A stretch of 64,000 nt of DNA, from positions 10,422,946 to 10,486,945 of the forward strand of contig CM053247.1 in NCBI GenBank assembly GCA_028583405.1, in the 5' to 3' direction. The notes under the pieces are model-generated. The model saw nothing but the letters and a program-made list of their open reading frames with translations. It ran no database searches and was not told where the DNA came from. Source of the stretch: Pogonophryne albipinna. Taxonomy: Eukaryota; Chordata; Actinopteri; Perciformes; Artedidraconidae. Each line of letters begins with the position of its first letter. The first letter of the stretch is position 1. Shown piece after piece: positions 32,520 to 45,534 of this stretch. Made by a program: the position numbers and the translations under genes.

Positions 32520-32692
32520 GTATTAGACCATATAACTTGGAGCTATAAATGCATCTGTAAGCATTTAAGATATAAAACAAATTATCCTACGACACCTGAA
32601 ACACTGATTCCAATTCCAAACTGACACCTATATCACCTGAACTTGTTTTCTTGTTCACATGGAGGGTCTGCCACAATAAATGCCGTTTCTAA

Positions 32693-33090
32693 CCAACTAT
32701 TGGGGAGTGGGAGTTAGTAAAGAAGCCCTTTCTTTGCTTTTTGGGGTTTCCCTTTCCTGTAATGTGATTTATAGGTGTTGTTAACGTCCGTAACATAGTG
32801 ACATCACTATGTAACAATTGCTTCTATTGGCCATTGCGCCACCAAATTGTACGTGATAGGCTATGGGGCAGGACATCTCTAAGCTGGTTGACAAATCACA
32901 ACAGAGCCAGCTAACCAATCAGAGTAGACTGGGCTCTGGTTTCAGACAGAGGGTGAAACGAGGTGCTGCAGCACAGGCAGTATGAGAAAAATAAAGCACT
33001 TTTTGAACATTAAAGCATGGAGACATGTAACAGAAGAGGCACAACATACAATCATGAACCTGACAATTAGCATAATAGGGCCCCTTTAAA
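32693..33090. repeat. Interspersed repeat family A, longest copy, inverted
   Basis: It runs from AAAGAAGCCC to AGCATAATAGGGCCCC then TTTAAA. It includes CCGTAACATAGTGACATCAC and the reverse complement of the CTCTGTCTGAAACCAG segment, linking the two halves seen separately at 12.7 and 13.8 kb. Confidence 0.65.
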
Positions 33091-33739
33091 CCCCCTGCAA
33101 CATCGGTCCTTATTTAACCCGCTGAAATGTTTGCTTTGGTTTCTCTTTTTGTCCCCACCGTTGTAAATGATGCCAGAGAGGCTTCTAAATGTACTCTTAC
33201 ATGTACATCACCCTGACATTTAAAGTATATTAAAAACTGGGGATGTCCCACCATCCTTCCATATTGTTTCGTGTACAGAACAGGCTTAACATGAACATGT
33301 ACAGTAGCTATGATTTGAAGGGCTCTGTTAGGAAAAAAAGAGCTGTCTCTCAGCCAAGTACTCTGCTCTTTCTACATCCTTGCCGGTAGTATACATAGCA
33401 AACCTTTCTTTTCAGGGGGTAAAAGTTTGCCGGTAGTATAGCAAGCGTCAGAAAATAAACTTCCTCAGCAGTTGCATCTGCTCCCAGAAATATGAGCGAG
33501 TTCCCGAAGTAGCAGATGATAAAAAACTAAATCTAAAGCTCGTAAAAGAGGCGCGGAAAGTTTGCACATCACTTTTTATGAGCGTGAAACTACTAGAAAG
33601 AGCAGCCACCCATCATGCACACAGATGAGGATGTAGGCTATGGATTACCAGAGGGGCAGCTCCATGACAGCTTTAGTGGCCAAAGGGAAACTGACTCAGG
33701 AAACAAGGCGTACTGCTGTCTGAATGAGAAGAGCAGCAG

Positions 33740-33851
<112 letters not shown>

Positions 33852-34184
33852 GGTCCTCTAGTCAAGCACCCGACCCTTTACCCCTCTTAGCTACACAACA
33901 AAAATAACATATGCCATTTAGTATAAGTGTGTGCGCGAGTGTGCAGGGCAGGAGAAGGCAATTAGAGCAGAGTTAAGCTGAGGGTGGCCAACTCGCACTG
34001 CGAATGCAATAGCTGTGCAGCTAAAGGAACACACACACTCACACTCACACACACACACACACAGTCAATCCTTGCGGGTCAGTAAACTCACACAGAGATG
34101 AAAGTACCTAGCAATCAAACAGAAACTCTCTTTTGCTTTCATTCTTTTCATTTTCTGCTTTACTGTACATCTTCATCTACTGCC

Positions 34185-34354
34185 TTTATCCATCTATCTA
34201 TCTATCTACCTGTCTTTGAATTGCCTTGTGTTGAAAAGTGCTATATAAATAAACTTGCCTTGCCTTGCCTTGTCTATTTATATGTCTATCTACATACCTA
34301 TATGTCTACATACCTATCTATCTATCTACATACCTATCTGTCTACCTATCTATC
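34185..34354. repeat. Interrupted (CTAT)n tract with a retroelement tail inside
   Basis: CTAT/CTAC tetranucleotides flank the stretch TTGAAAAGTGCTATATAAAT then AAACTTGCC with (TTGCC)n (about 34215-34275), a tail typical of fish LINE 3' ends. Confidence 0.6.
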
Positions 34355-34360
34355 AAAATA

Positions 34361-34998
34361 CACTGAACAAAAATATAAATGCAACACTTTTGTTTTTGCT
34401 CCCATTTTTCATGAGATGAATTCAAAGATCTAAAACATTTTCTATATACACAAAATAACCATTTCTCTCAAATATTGTTCACAAATCTGAAAAAATCTGT
34501 GATAGTGAGCACTTCTCCTTTGCCAAGATAATCCATCCCACCTCACAGGTGTGGCATATCAAGATGCTGATTAGACAGCATGATTATTGCAATTATTATT
34601 TTATTGATGGCATTGTGAATGCACCGAGATACCGTGACGAGATCCTGAGGCCCATTGTTGTGCCATTCATCCACGACCATCACCTCATGTTGCAGCATGA
34701 TAATGCACGGCCCCATGTTGCAAGGATCTGTACACAATTCCTGGAGGCTGAAAACATCCCAGTTCTTGCATGGCCAGCATACTCACCGGACATGTCACTC
34801 ATTGAGCATGTTTGGGATGCTCTGGATCGGCGTATACGACAGCGTGTTCCAGTTCCTGCCAATATCCAGTAACTTGGCACAGCCATTGAAGAGGAGTGGA
34901 CCAACATTCCACAGGCCACAATCAACAACCTGATCAACTCTATGCCAAGGAGATGTGTTGCACTGCGTGAGGCAAATGGTGGTCACACCAGATACTGA
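34361..34998 (+). mobile_element. Second Tc1-family element, internally deleted
   Basis: The left end is CACTGAACAAAAATATAAAT, preceded by TA. The sequence then jumps at about 34590 from the 5' region into the transposase C-terminal half. No right inverted repeat was recognised. Confidence 0.75.
34588..34998 (+). pseudogene. Tc1-type transposase C-terminal remnant
   Basis: In frame from about 34588 it encodes part of a DDE transposase: LQHDNARPHVAR carries the second D, and WPAYSPDMSLIEHVWD carries the catalytic E. An in-frame TAA at 34870-34872 follows PANIQ. The frame then continues with EEEWTNIPQ and ends naturally after GGHTRY. The N-terminal DNA-binding region and the first D are deleted, so it is inactive. 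Confidence 0.8.
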
Positions 34999-35398
34999 CT
35001 GGTTTTCGGAGTGTCCCTTCCCTTGAGATTAGCATGGTCAAAAAGGGTAGCTATTTGACGACTGTGCTAATTTTTGTGTCAAAGTTCACTAAAGTAGGTG
35101 TTATTTTCCAGTACCTTTTTCTAAAGCCAGCTCCTGTCCGTAACTGGAAGTGTGTTTAGCTGGCTATAGGAGCTCTGGACCTGTCATAGTGACAGAGGAA
35201 GAGACCTCTATAACTGTGGACAACTGTGCACGGACATATTTTATATAAATAAAATTGTCAAAGGCACTTAACAAAGAGAAACATACAAACAGAGAGATGG
35301 TAGAGGCCAAGAGTCTTCACAGAAAATCACTAAGAGGATTAACTACACATGCTCAGCATTACCATATTACCATTTCACTTTTCAAAACACATAACAAG

Positions 35399-35535
<137 letters not shown>

Positions 35536-35859
35536 ATCCAATCTCTCTTCTCCCGCTTAATTGAGTTTGTGCTCAACTGCTCAGACCCAGGATCTTTCTT
35601 TTGGGGAGGTTTCCTCTACAATTTTCTTTTTATTTCTAGAGTCATAACGCATCGCACCCCCTACCTGCCTCGCTCGCTCGCATGTACGCACGCACGTGAC
35701 TCAGACAAAAACCTATAAATGCGTCAAAACCTGAACCCAAGATAAAATTTGAGACATGATGGAAACATACTGAAGTAGACAGATACATATTTTACGATTT
35801 GCTTTTTTCATTTCCATTTATTTATTGACTTTGCTCTGCGAGCTACACCTCTGTTCCTT

Positions 35860-35970
35860 GGTGTTGTAATGACCCAGTTTCCCCTCGGGGATCAATAATA
35901 GTTCATCTGATCTGATATCATCTTCTCATCTCCTCTCGTCTTATCTCATCTGCTCTCATTTCATCTATAA
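35860..35970 (+). mobile_element. Probable non-LTR retroelement 3' tail
   Basis: CCCCTCGGGGATCAATAATA followed by degenerate TCATCT(G/C)ATC repeats resembles the GGGATCAATAAAGT plus short-repeat tail at 3' ends of fish LINEs. Confidence 0.45.
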
Positions 35971-37260
35971 TAAAGAAACGAAGAATAAAAGCTACAGATT
36001 CATCTGGCGCTCTCTAGAAGACACAAATAATCCTGCAGGTCTGAACTAAGAAGCAGATTTATGTAAGGCGTTTTTAAATCAGGATGTTTCCCTAGGGAAT
36101 AATATTCTGTTAAAATGGTTCTCTTACTTTAAAGCTGCTCCTTAAAATCCAGAGTTCAGGATTAAACTTCTCTTGAATCCTTCAAACTTTTATTTAATTT
36201 TCCAAACATCCTTCTCATTTTGTTTTTGTTCTTTGTGAAACTTTTTATCTTTGTTGAGTCTGGATGTGACTTTTCTCTCACCACAGGGGTCCTGTGTGTG
36301 TTTGCTGATTTGATCTTTATCTTTTTTTGTATGGATTGTCACTGTTTTAGAAAACATTTCCCAGCTTATATCCCTTGTGGCTCTTTGAATCAGTGCACAA
36401 GTAGTATTTCCAATTTTTTCTTTGCATGTGTAAATAAACCAAAGATTTAAACCTTCGATTTTTTTTAATAAAATACGCATGTAGTATCCTGCACCTTTAC
36501 AACTTGAGTGCTGCGGATATTAGTTTAAATTGTATCATTTTGTTAAGCATGATAACTTTTATCAAAGTCTTCTCCTGAACTCGTCTCATCATGTCTGTCA
36601 GGCTTCAGTAGATTTTCAAAAATTCCATATTTTCTCTTTGTAATGTATCCCCGGTCTAATCTTTTTTAAAAGGTGTATCCCCTTTAGAGTCTGTAGAGTT
36701 CATATTTCATTTTGTCTTCTTCTCTGCTATCAAGTGTTCTCAAACTCATTTTCTTCCTGATTCCTTCTCTCTCCACCAGAATCCAAAGTGGCATAACGGC
36801 TCAGAAAGGCTACAGAAATTACGGGTCATGCCTCGTCCTCGTCATAATTGCGGTTTTCAGATATTTTTCACGATGTCTTCTGCCAAATAGTTACCCCGTC
36901 GCTGTGCTCTCTAAGGGAATAGAAAGTACATGGCAGACTACTTTTTGGCTCCCGGTTCTGAGCCAAGTCATTCAACGCAGCAGCAGTATGTTGGCCGGCG
37001 TCCCTCCGTAAAGGCTTTTGGAGCCAGGTCTTGTGACTGTCCCAAAGTTCCCTCCATTGTTTTTCTTTCTCCTGTAGAGGGAAAAATTGGATTGTTGGGA
37101 AGCTGAAGGGTAAAGACCCTCGGGTCTTCTTGATTTAATGCCACGCCGCCTGCCAATCCCAAAAAGGGTTTGAGAAATGATTCACATCTCCACAAAATGT
37201 TCTACAGCTGAAGCTAATTCCATATATATTTGTATTTTAGTTTATTCCTGAGTTTCTTTC
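35971..37260. other. No gene recognised
   Basis: AT-rich sequence; nothing defined. Confidence 0.4.
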
Positions 37261-37264
37261 CAAC

Positions 37265-37380
37265 TCACATAAGTTTTGCTCAACCAATGGCATTATTCCT
37301 GCTCCAGGAGCAGCTGTCTCTTCACAGTATTGAGTATGTAAGTTGCTTTGGATAAAAGCGTCTAACAAGTAACATGTAAT
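37265..37380 (+). mobile_element. SINE 3' fragment
   Basis: CAGTATTGAGTATGTAAG then GCTTTGGATAAAAGCG matches the tail of the SINE at 22047-22205. The tRNA-like head is absent. Confidence 0.65.
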
Positions 37381-37384
37381 GTTG

Positions 37385-40300
37385 TCATCATAGGAACTTC
37401 AGTGGCATTTGACTGGAAACATTCCCCTTCATTATGCAGTTATTTACAACAGTTTAAAGCTTGGAGGAATTGGCAGTACTTCTGTTTGTTGCTGAGTTAC
37501 CGAAAAGTTTAGGATTTGAAATTTCATTTTTTTATCAATTCTTAACCAAAAAACAGCTAATGGCAATTCTTAACGGTTCATGCAGAAATGCTTATAGTAT
37601 GGCTAAGAAAACTTAGAGCAAGAATAAGGATTAATACTTTTATACCACTTTTACTAAAGATGAATGGTTCTTACACTTTTTAATGACCTGCAGACAACCA
37701 CATGTCTATTTACCTCCAGTGTGTATGAGTGGGAGTGTGTACAACTTTCAGCAATTTTGGTTGAAGCAGATAAATCATCAGCGTTTGGAATGACTGACTT
37801 GTTGACTTCCTTTGTAGCAACCCCAAAAGGCTTGTGGAGGAAATTGAGTGTCTCCAACAGTCCAATCACCTTAAAGGAAAGAGTTAACTCTAAAAAGGTA
37901 ATCGCCTCCAATCAATACCCAACAGAGAGCAATTTACACTCGTCACTTGTTACTTGTCAGAAAAGTTCAAGAGCTTATAGAGGAACCTTTAGGGCTCCTT
38001 CAGGCGCCGTGCTCCAAGAGAACCAGTAGATTATATAAAGACCTGCTGACAAATCCAACACTTAGCTTCCATGGTGACAACATTTACCACAAATTGTACT
38101 CAAACCAGACAGACAAAGTTAAAACAGCCAACTAAATTGTAAGAGTGTTTAAAAGACCTGAAAACCAACTTGTCAGTCTGTCTCTTAATACTTTCTGACT
38201 TCCTTTCTCAGCTTCAAGCCCACTTCCAATGAAAAGGTAGCCCAAATTGTTAAATTAAAAAAAATACACAAATGTATAGCATAATTCCAGAATATGTTTA
38301 GAAAAATACAGTTGCTTTTTATTAAATGAACTAGATTAAATAGTGCTTTTGTTGGGGACTTTTTTCAGCTGATGAATAAACAATACATGGTGCTTTTGTG
38401 AGTATTAGTGGCGGAAAAACACTGAATACAGTGTTTCATTTTCCAAGTTCTATATGCCAAGTATTTCTCAATATTTCAGTAAAAATCTAACTAAGAATTC
38501 CTAAAGAAAATGTAAACCTGCCATAGCCACTATTTAATATACTGTATACAATTACCCAATAAAGTCCACAGAAAAAATAAGTCAGGCACCCCAATCCATA
38601 AACTTTAACACTTCCATTTTCCTTTAATTATCCACGTATTTAAAAAGTCCAATTCAGTTTTTCAATACAATAAACAACACCTTACGAATATAAAGTATTA
38701 AGGTATGAAAACTGTGATATACTCATGGCCTTTGTGAGTGGTTGCTCAGTTGGAGTCCTTCCTCTCAGATTCAGTCAGGTGAAACAAGTCGGCGAAATAC
38801 TCCCACTGAATGTCCAACCTTAACATGCAATTCCTGAGCAATAAAGAGAATCTTAAATCAGAGAGCAGACAGGGGGATACAACAGCATGTCCATGAATCT
38901 TTAAATTACCTGTAAATGTCAATGAATTCTGTGTATTTTTAGCGGTAGTGGCCTTTCGTTCTACTTTCTTGTACCTCCGACATACATGAGACAAACATCA
39001 AGCATCAGGGGAAGTAGCAATTCAGCGTTATGCTGTGCTGGAGTTTTCTATACACCAAGAGTCAGGTGTTTACTTTTCATTGGCTCCACTGTAGCTCTTG
39101 CATTTGAACGTTTTCAAAGGAGGACATTCTCTGTGGTCTATCTTTAATCATACATTCATTATTTTCTTTCAGAGGACATTGATTTGTTCACTTCCCAACT
39201 TCTGTGTTGGTCTGATTTTAACAGTAAAGATGGACCCTAATGCGGTTATTACCAAAATACAATGTTTAGCCTTGGGATCATACTCGATGGGAAGCACTGG
39301 AGAAACCCATGTCCTTTCGTCAACCAAGTCACAAATTGGGATCTTTTAACATTGGTTTTTTTCTTCTCCCTGTGTCTCTCCGAATCTGGTCAAAAAACAC
39401 ACTGATAATCTACTATAAATAATTTATTAGGATACTTGTGATCTGATTTATCAATAGAAATATTCATTCTCTTCTTGCCAATGCTTAGTTTTAACTTTTA
39501 AAAACAAACATATTTCTGAACATTTCTTTTTATCATTTTGTGTAGGAATGCTGCCCCCTTGTGGCCACAAAATATCTCAAAATGCAGTTTAAGGCAAAAA
39601 TGGCCGGGAAGCTAAATTAAAAACATCTAATTCCGGGAGAATAAGTGTACTGCTACACTTTGAAATGTCTGTACCACTCTCTTTACATCCAATCGATATT
39701 AAGAAGGCGTGTCAGAGCCACCACCATTGTGTCCTGGCATTAGGTGAAACAGAATACTCCTGTGACCTTCGAGAGAGCGGTGTACAGTAGAAAAGTGCTT
39801 TCTGAGGAAATGAAGAGCTTAGGAGAAAAAGCCGGGAGGGATATTTTTACCTCAAGACAGAAACAAATTGATGAATATTAGACGCAGCAGAGGAGAAAGA
39901 CATGGGAGACGGGGTGTGAGACTCATGCGGGACCGGGGCGATGTGAGGTAATTGTTAAAGAGATGAGATTTTGGATTGCAGGCTCTGCTGTACTGAAATA
40001 ACTTGTGTATTTAATGCAGGTTTTTAATGTTATACCGCTCTCCTACAGTCAAGTTTACAATGGGAGTTTAGTGGTTGGACTGTTGTGCATCTTTTCTTTC
40101 CACATTTTTCTTTCATGTGTTGTTGCTGTTAGCTGAAGCTCTCCTCCCGCTGGCCTGAGCAGGTGCTCCATGACATCCCATTCCGTATTTAGTAAAGCTC
40201 TGTGATGACTCCACCGACTGTCTCTCTGCCTCCAACCAAGATTATTTTGGTGGCAAAGACTTTCCAGGGACTGGCAAAAAATAAACAGCTGCAGCCAGGC

Positions 40301-41330
40301 GCCATGAGTGAAACCCGGCAGCTATTTTAACTTTCACTTTGTAACCGAATATCTGGGGAGGGTGGGTTAAAGTCTCCAGGCGTTGAGTTATTTGGCCTGC
40401 TAGGTCCAAATGTTTATGTGTAAATAATGAAAAGTACATGTTGACACAAAAAGTGGATTACAACAGTGGAGTAAAACATTCCTAAAGGCGATGAGAAGGC
40501 GACAGTGGCAGGCACTGTGAATCAGATGCTGCTGGCTCGGCCTACATCGCAGCAAACATGATACTGCAAGCCAACTATTTGTGGCCTCATAAAGGAAACT
40601 GCCAATGCGCCGTACTGTATTTATCCTTATTGACTCAAATGTTTTTTCTGCCACATGGAAAGAAAAGGGAGGAGAGAGGAAAATGATTTAATGTCCAATC
40701 TCAATAAAGGCTGTAGCAGAGACGGTAAGTAACTTTTTTTTAATAATGGGTCGCATATTCTATTACACTGCATTTTAACAGATGATCATCTTATAAAATA
40801 TGATGCATTGTTATAAATTGAAAAAGAGGACTGTAAAAAAGGGCATTCATTTTAACCACATTATAATATCCACTCTGGAGTATGCTAATAAACACAGCTG
40901 TTGTAACTGTAATCCACTGGATGCCATTGGCTTAGAACAATGCCATTCCATTCATCACTCAAAGAGTTATAGGTCAGAGGTCATTCCTGACATCTACTGT
41001 AGAAACATCATCTGACACCTGCTGTCCTTTTAACACCATGTTCAAAGTGAAAATAAGAAATAAATGTACCGACTTTTTCCCCAGTAACACACACTTGTCA
41101 CAAACAAGGATTGTCAGGAATTGTTGCTCTTAATGCCAGTGCCAAGGACACATTTTTGCTTCAAGTAAATCTAAAGGACAACAAAGTAATATGAAGCAAA
41201 ACCAAGACAATTTTACTTCTGCCAAAGTTATTTTATTGCCAGCAGGATAACAGAAAAACTGCCAGCCTGATTTGAATGATCCTTGGTGGAAGTGTATAGG
41301 CCAAGGAAGAACTTATTACATTTTTGAATG
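37385..41330. other. No gene recognised
   Basis: Mostly AT-rich unique-looking sequence. Short open frames show neither family motifs nor paired splice sites. Confidence 0.4.
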
Positions 41331-41337
41331 GATCCAA

Positions 41338-42531
<1,194 letters not shown>

Positions 42532-42539
42532 TTAATCAC

Positions 42540-43580
42540 ATATTTATTACTTGATGTATTACTTTTGTTAAACATTGCAAGATAGGGCATTATCTTCTGC
42601 TAACTTCATTAAAAAATATATGCTGCTTAAATTACTGAAAATACTGAAGTTAAGGATCTGGAAACCTCTATTCCCTGAAGAACTTGTTTGAAAACATCCA
42701 GAAGTCTGAGGATTTTTACTTATTGCATGAGTCAGGCTTTCATCCAGTTTCCCATCTCGATGGTTTTCTTTATAAAGTCAGCCAGATGTCATTCAGGCAG
42801 CTGCTGAAACTACAATGGCTGTAGTATAACTTCGAACAGAAAGCAGAGTCATCTTTATGTTTGATGAGTTAAGTACAGTGAAACACTTGTGATCAGCTCA
42901 GTTTGAGGTGGATAAAAGCATATCAATGAGCATCACTGAGGCCCTTATATGCCTTTTATCTTTTGATTTTTACATAGGGAATTTAAATTAACTATTCAAA
43001 TGCATCCAGTCTCTCACCACTTGTGTATGTAAAGCATCGGTGCTGATAGCAAATAGCTATTTTGTATACTGTTACAACTAATTAAAAAAACGGTGTCCTT
43101 CATCCGTCTCATTAGCGGAGCACTCACTGCTGTTTCTGACGGATGAAAAGAAAGCATGACATGGTTTGTCTTTGCATTTTGCTTTGGAGCTGGAGCAGCA
43201 TGAATTTAGGGAAGTGTGTCTTAAGAACGTAGCAGCATCATAAAACATATAAGCAGCCAAGGAAACATCTGTCAAGCATAAAAGCAAAAGTAGCCTTCCA
43301 GGAGTCCCGAGGCACACCAGAGAGAGACAACATGAAAATTAAATGAAAGATGATTCCCTCACCCTTGTCAACTCGTGGTAGATCTCTGCAGCAAAAAATA
43401 ATATAGAGTAGAAGGCATATTTTAAGATATTCTTGTGTTTGGCATCACTACCTTTCCGTCCTGGAAAGCACTATTCTGTGTCTTCATGGCCAACATAATG
43501 TGAAAAGATGGCACCCATGCTTTACTCTGTTCACATTATTTCTGCCCATTTATGGAGATGGCTTGGTAAAGAGGGACATT
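42540..43580. other. No gene recognised
   Basis: Nothing defined. A signal-peptide-like minus-strand frame at 43317-43078 begins with GTG and was rejected. Confidence 0.4.
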
Positions 43581-43582
43581 TT

Positions 43583-43620
43583 GGGCTGCCAAATAGCTCA
43601 GTGGTTAGAGCTGGTGGTCC
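43583..43620 (+). mobile_element. tRNA-derived SINE head fragment
   Basis: AATAGCTCAGTGGTTAGAG is a Pol III A box as in tRNA-derived SINEs. No B box or tail follows. Confidence 0.4.
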
Positions 43621-43952
43621 ATGTGTGTATCTTCTGTATGTGATGTAAAGTTAAAGGAGACAAAAGAACTAGAATATCACTGGATGCTTTAACATTAACA
43701 TCCAACAAAGAAACCTACAATTTATTATCTATATCAACCAAAACTTCTATCACTCAAAAACTCAACATTTTAAAACTATGAAATTCAAAAGACATGTTAT
43801 CACCAGTTATCATCTTAAGATTAAACAATAAATATATTTTTAATTCGTTTTTCACATTTGTTTACTAATTTATGAAACTCAGGTAACACAATGATGATAT
43901 TGTAATTAATGTGATACAAATATAAATATTTCATCCCCACAAGCCAGTACAC

Positions 43953-45522
43953 CAGGGTAGGAATTTCACAGCGGCCATGCCCCTTGGTCTGGCCGTTATG
44001 CCGCACAAATAATTGTATGTCCTACGGCCACCATGGCCTTTGTGCCCCTCACACTGTTAAAATCTCGAAGTTGCTTTAAAAGCGTTATGCTGTGTTCACA
44101 ACGGACGCGATGTGAATATTCGCATTGCTCTAATCGCTGGAGTTTCAATGCGGCTGTCAGCTGTGTTCAGTGGCGGCTCCAGGGTATGGCTGGGGTAGGC
44201 TACAGCCATACCAAGAAATGGCTTAGCCCCACCTTAGCCCCACCATGAAAAATGATGTTAAAGTAAGCAAAAAAAAGTCTGCCAACTTGCGCGGAGTAAA
44301 TTGCACAGACGGCAGTTAGTAAGATTGATTTCAGTAGCCACTTGTCAGGAAATGCCGAAGACTAGAAACGTTTTTGAAAACTTTTGTCACGTAGTGATCG
44401 TCTTCTCAATAAAAACATCTTTGATAATGTCTTCTGGCCAATCAGAATCAAGATAACGGCGTGGTTTTGTTGCAGGAAGTCCCGACGGAGAATACTTTTG
44501 CTGTAGTACATCTCTATATACATCGATACAACATTACGTGTTGATAGAAATCAACACGTAATGAAATAAGACCCCACGGTTTGATGATTGATAGGTGTGT
44601 GGGCTGTCTTTCATTTTGACACACAGAACAATGGGGGCTATCCACCCTTATCCACAATGTAAAGTCATTCAGCCTCTTCCCTCTTCTCTCTGTGAGGAGC
44701 AGCAGGTTCAGCTTTCAGAACAATGTAACAAAAAACTAAAATGGCATTCATTTTTTTCAATGTGTAGTAATAGATGTCTTTATTTTTCTTCTCAAGACAG
44801 TACCAGAATGTGTATTTTATGTTAGTATTTCAAAACATCTCCTGGGGGAGAATCCCCTCAGACCCCCCTGCAGGGGTTGGGTTTTCAGCATGTCAACTTT
44901 TTCACCTGTGGAGAAATAGCAGGATTGGCTCCAGGTCGCCCTTTTTATTTACTACAAGACAAATGTGTAAACCTCACGCATGACGTTTCACTGTCAAGGG
45001 GGGCGATATAGCGTGTATGTAATTACATTGCAAATACTGGGTGTTTCTCAATGTCGAGGAAGGCTGCTCCAGAGCCACTATTTCAAGGATACTACGTCAT
45101 CGAGTGCCGCTGAAGGACTGTTCCAATGTCCAGGATACTTGGAATTCTACTGAGGCCTGCGTACTTCGTTGCGGGAAATTTCGAGGCTGCACATGTGTAG
45201 ACTTCGCGGTCTTAAAATCCTTGACCTCTGAGTGAAACGTCACGGGGTTAAGGGATAGTGGATAGGAGAATTCAAAAGGACTAAGGAGAAGAGACTGCGG
45301 TACTTTAGAGAATCCGACTGCACTTTCACTATCCGACGTGTTTATGATGCGCCAGCGGACGTCATGAATGTGCGTCTGCTGCTGTGGGGAAACTAGAGTT
45401 CCAAATCCAAATGTTCCCTCAATGGCCTTTGTGCCCTGGCATGTGGCCTTTGTGCCCTGAAAAAAAGTGTGACACCAAAGGCCAAATGGCCTTGCCCCTA
45501 AAATGACGAAATTCCAAGCCTG
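43953..45522. mobile_element. hAT element, 1.57 kb, non-autonomous
   Basis: The ends are CAGGGTAGGAATTTC and GAAATTCCAAGCCTG, flanked by the perfect octamer cagtacac (43945-43952 and 45523-45530). GGCCTTTGTGCCC occurs near both ends. A second hAT-like start (CAGTGGCGGCTCCAGGG) at 44170 suggests a nested element whose right end I could not place. No transposase frame. Confidence 0.8.
44532..44563. repeat. Perfect hairpin, 14-bp stem
   Basis: CATTACGTGTTGAT and its exact reverse complement are separated by AGAA. It lies inside the hAT element at 43953-45522. Confidence 0.9.
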
Positions 45523-45534
45523 CAGTACACTACT

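Noticed and set aside
38746..38994. 82-residue minus-strand frame
   Set aside because: TTG start, no splice-site pair and no recognisable domain.
43078..43317. Minus-strand frame with a signal-peptide-like start (LLLLLCLTDVSLA), considered as the missing fras1 first exon
   Set aside because: It begins with GTG, not ATG, has no donor at a suitable place, and does not continue into a VWC start.
43583..43620. Possible functional tRNA gene
   Set aside because: Only an A-box-like segment is present; no anticodon arm, B box or acceptor stem can be paired, so it is a SINE head fragment.
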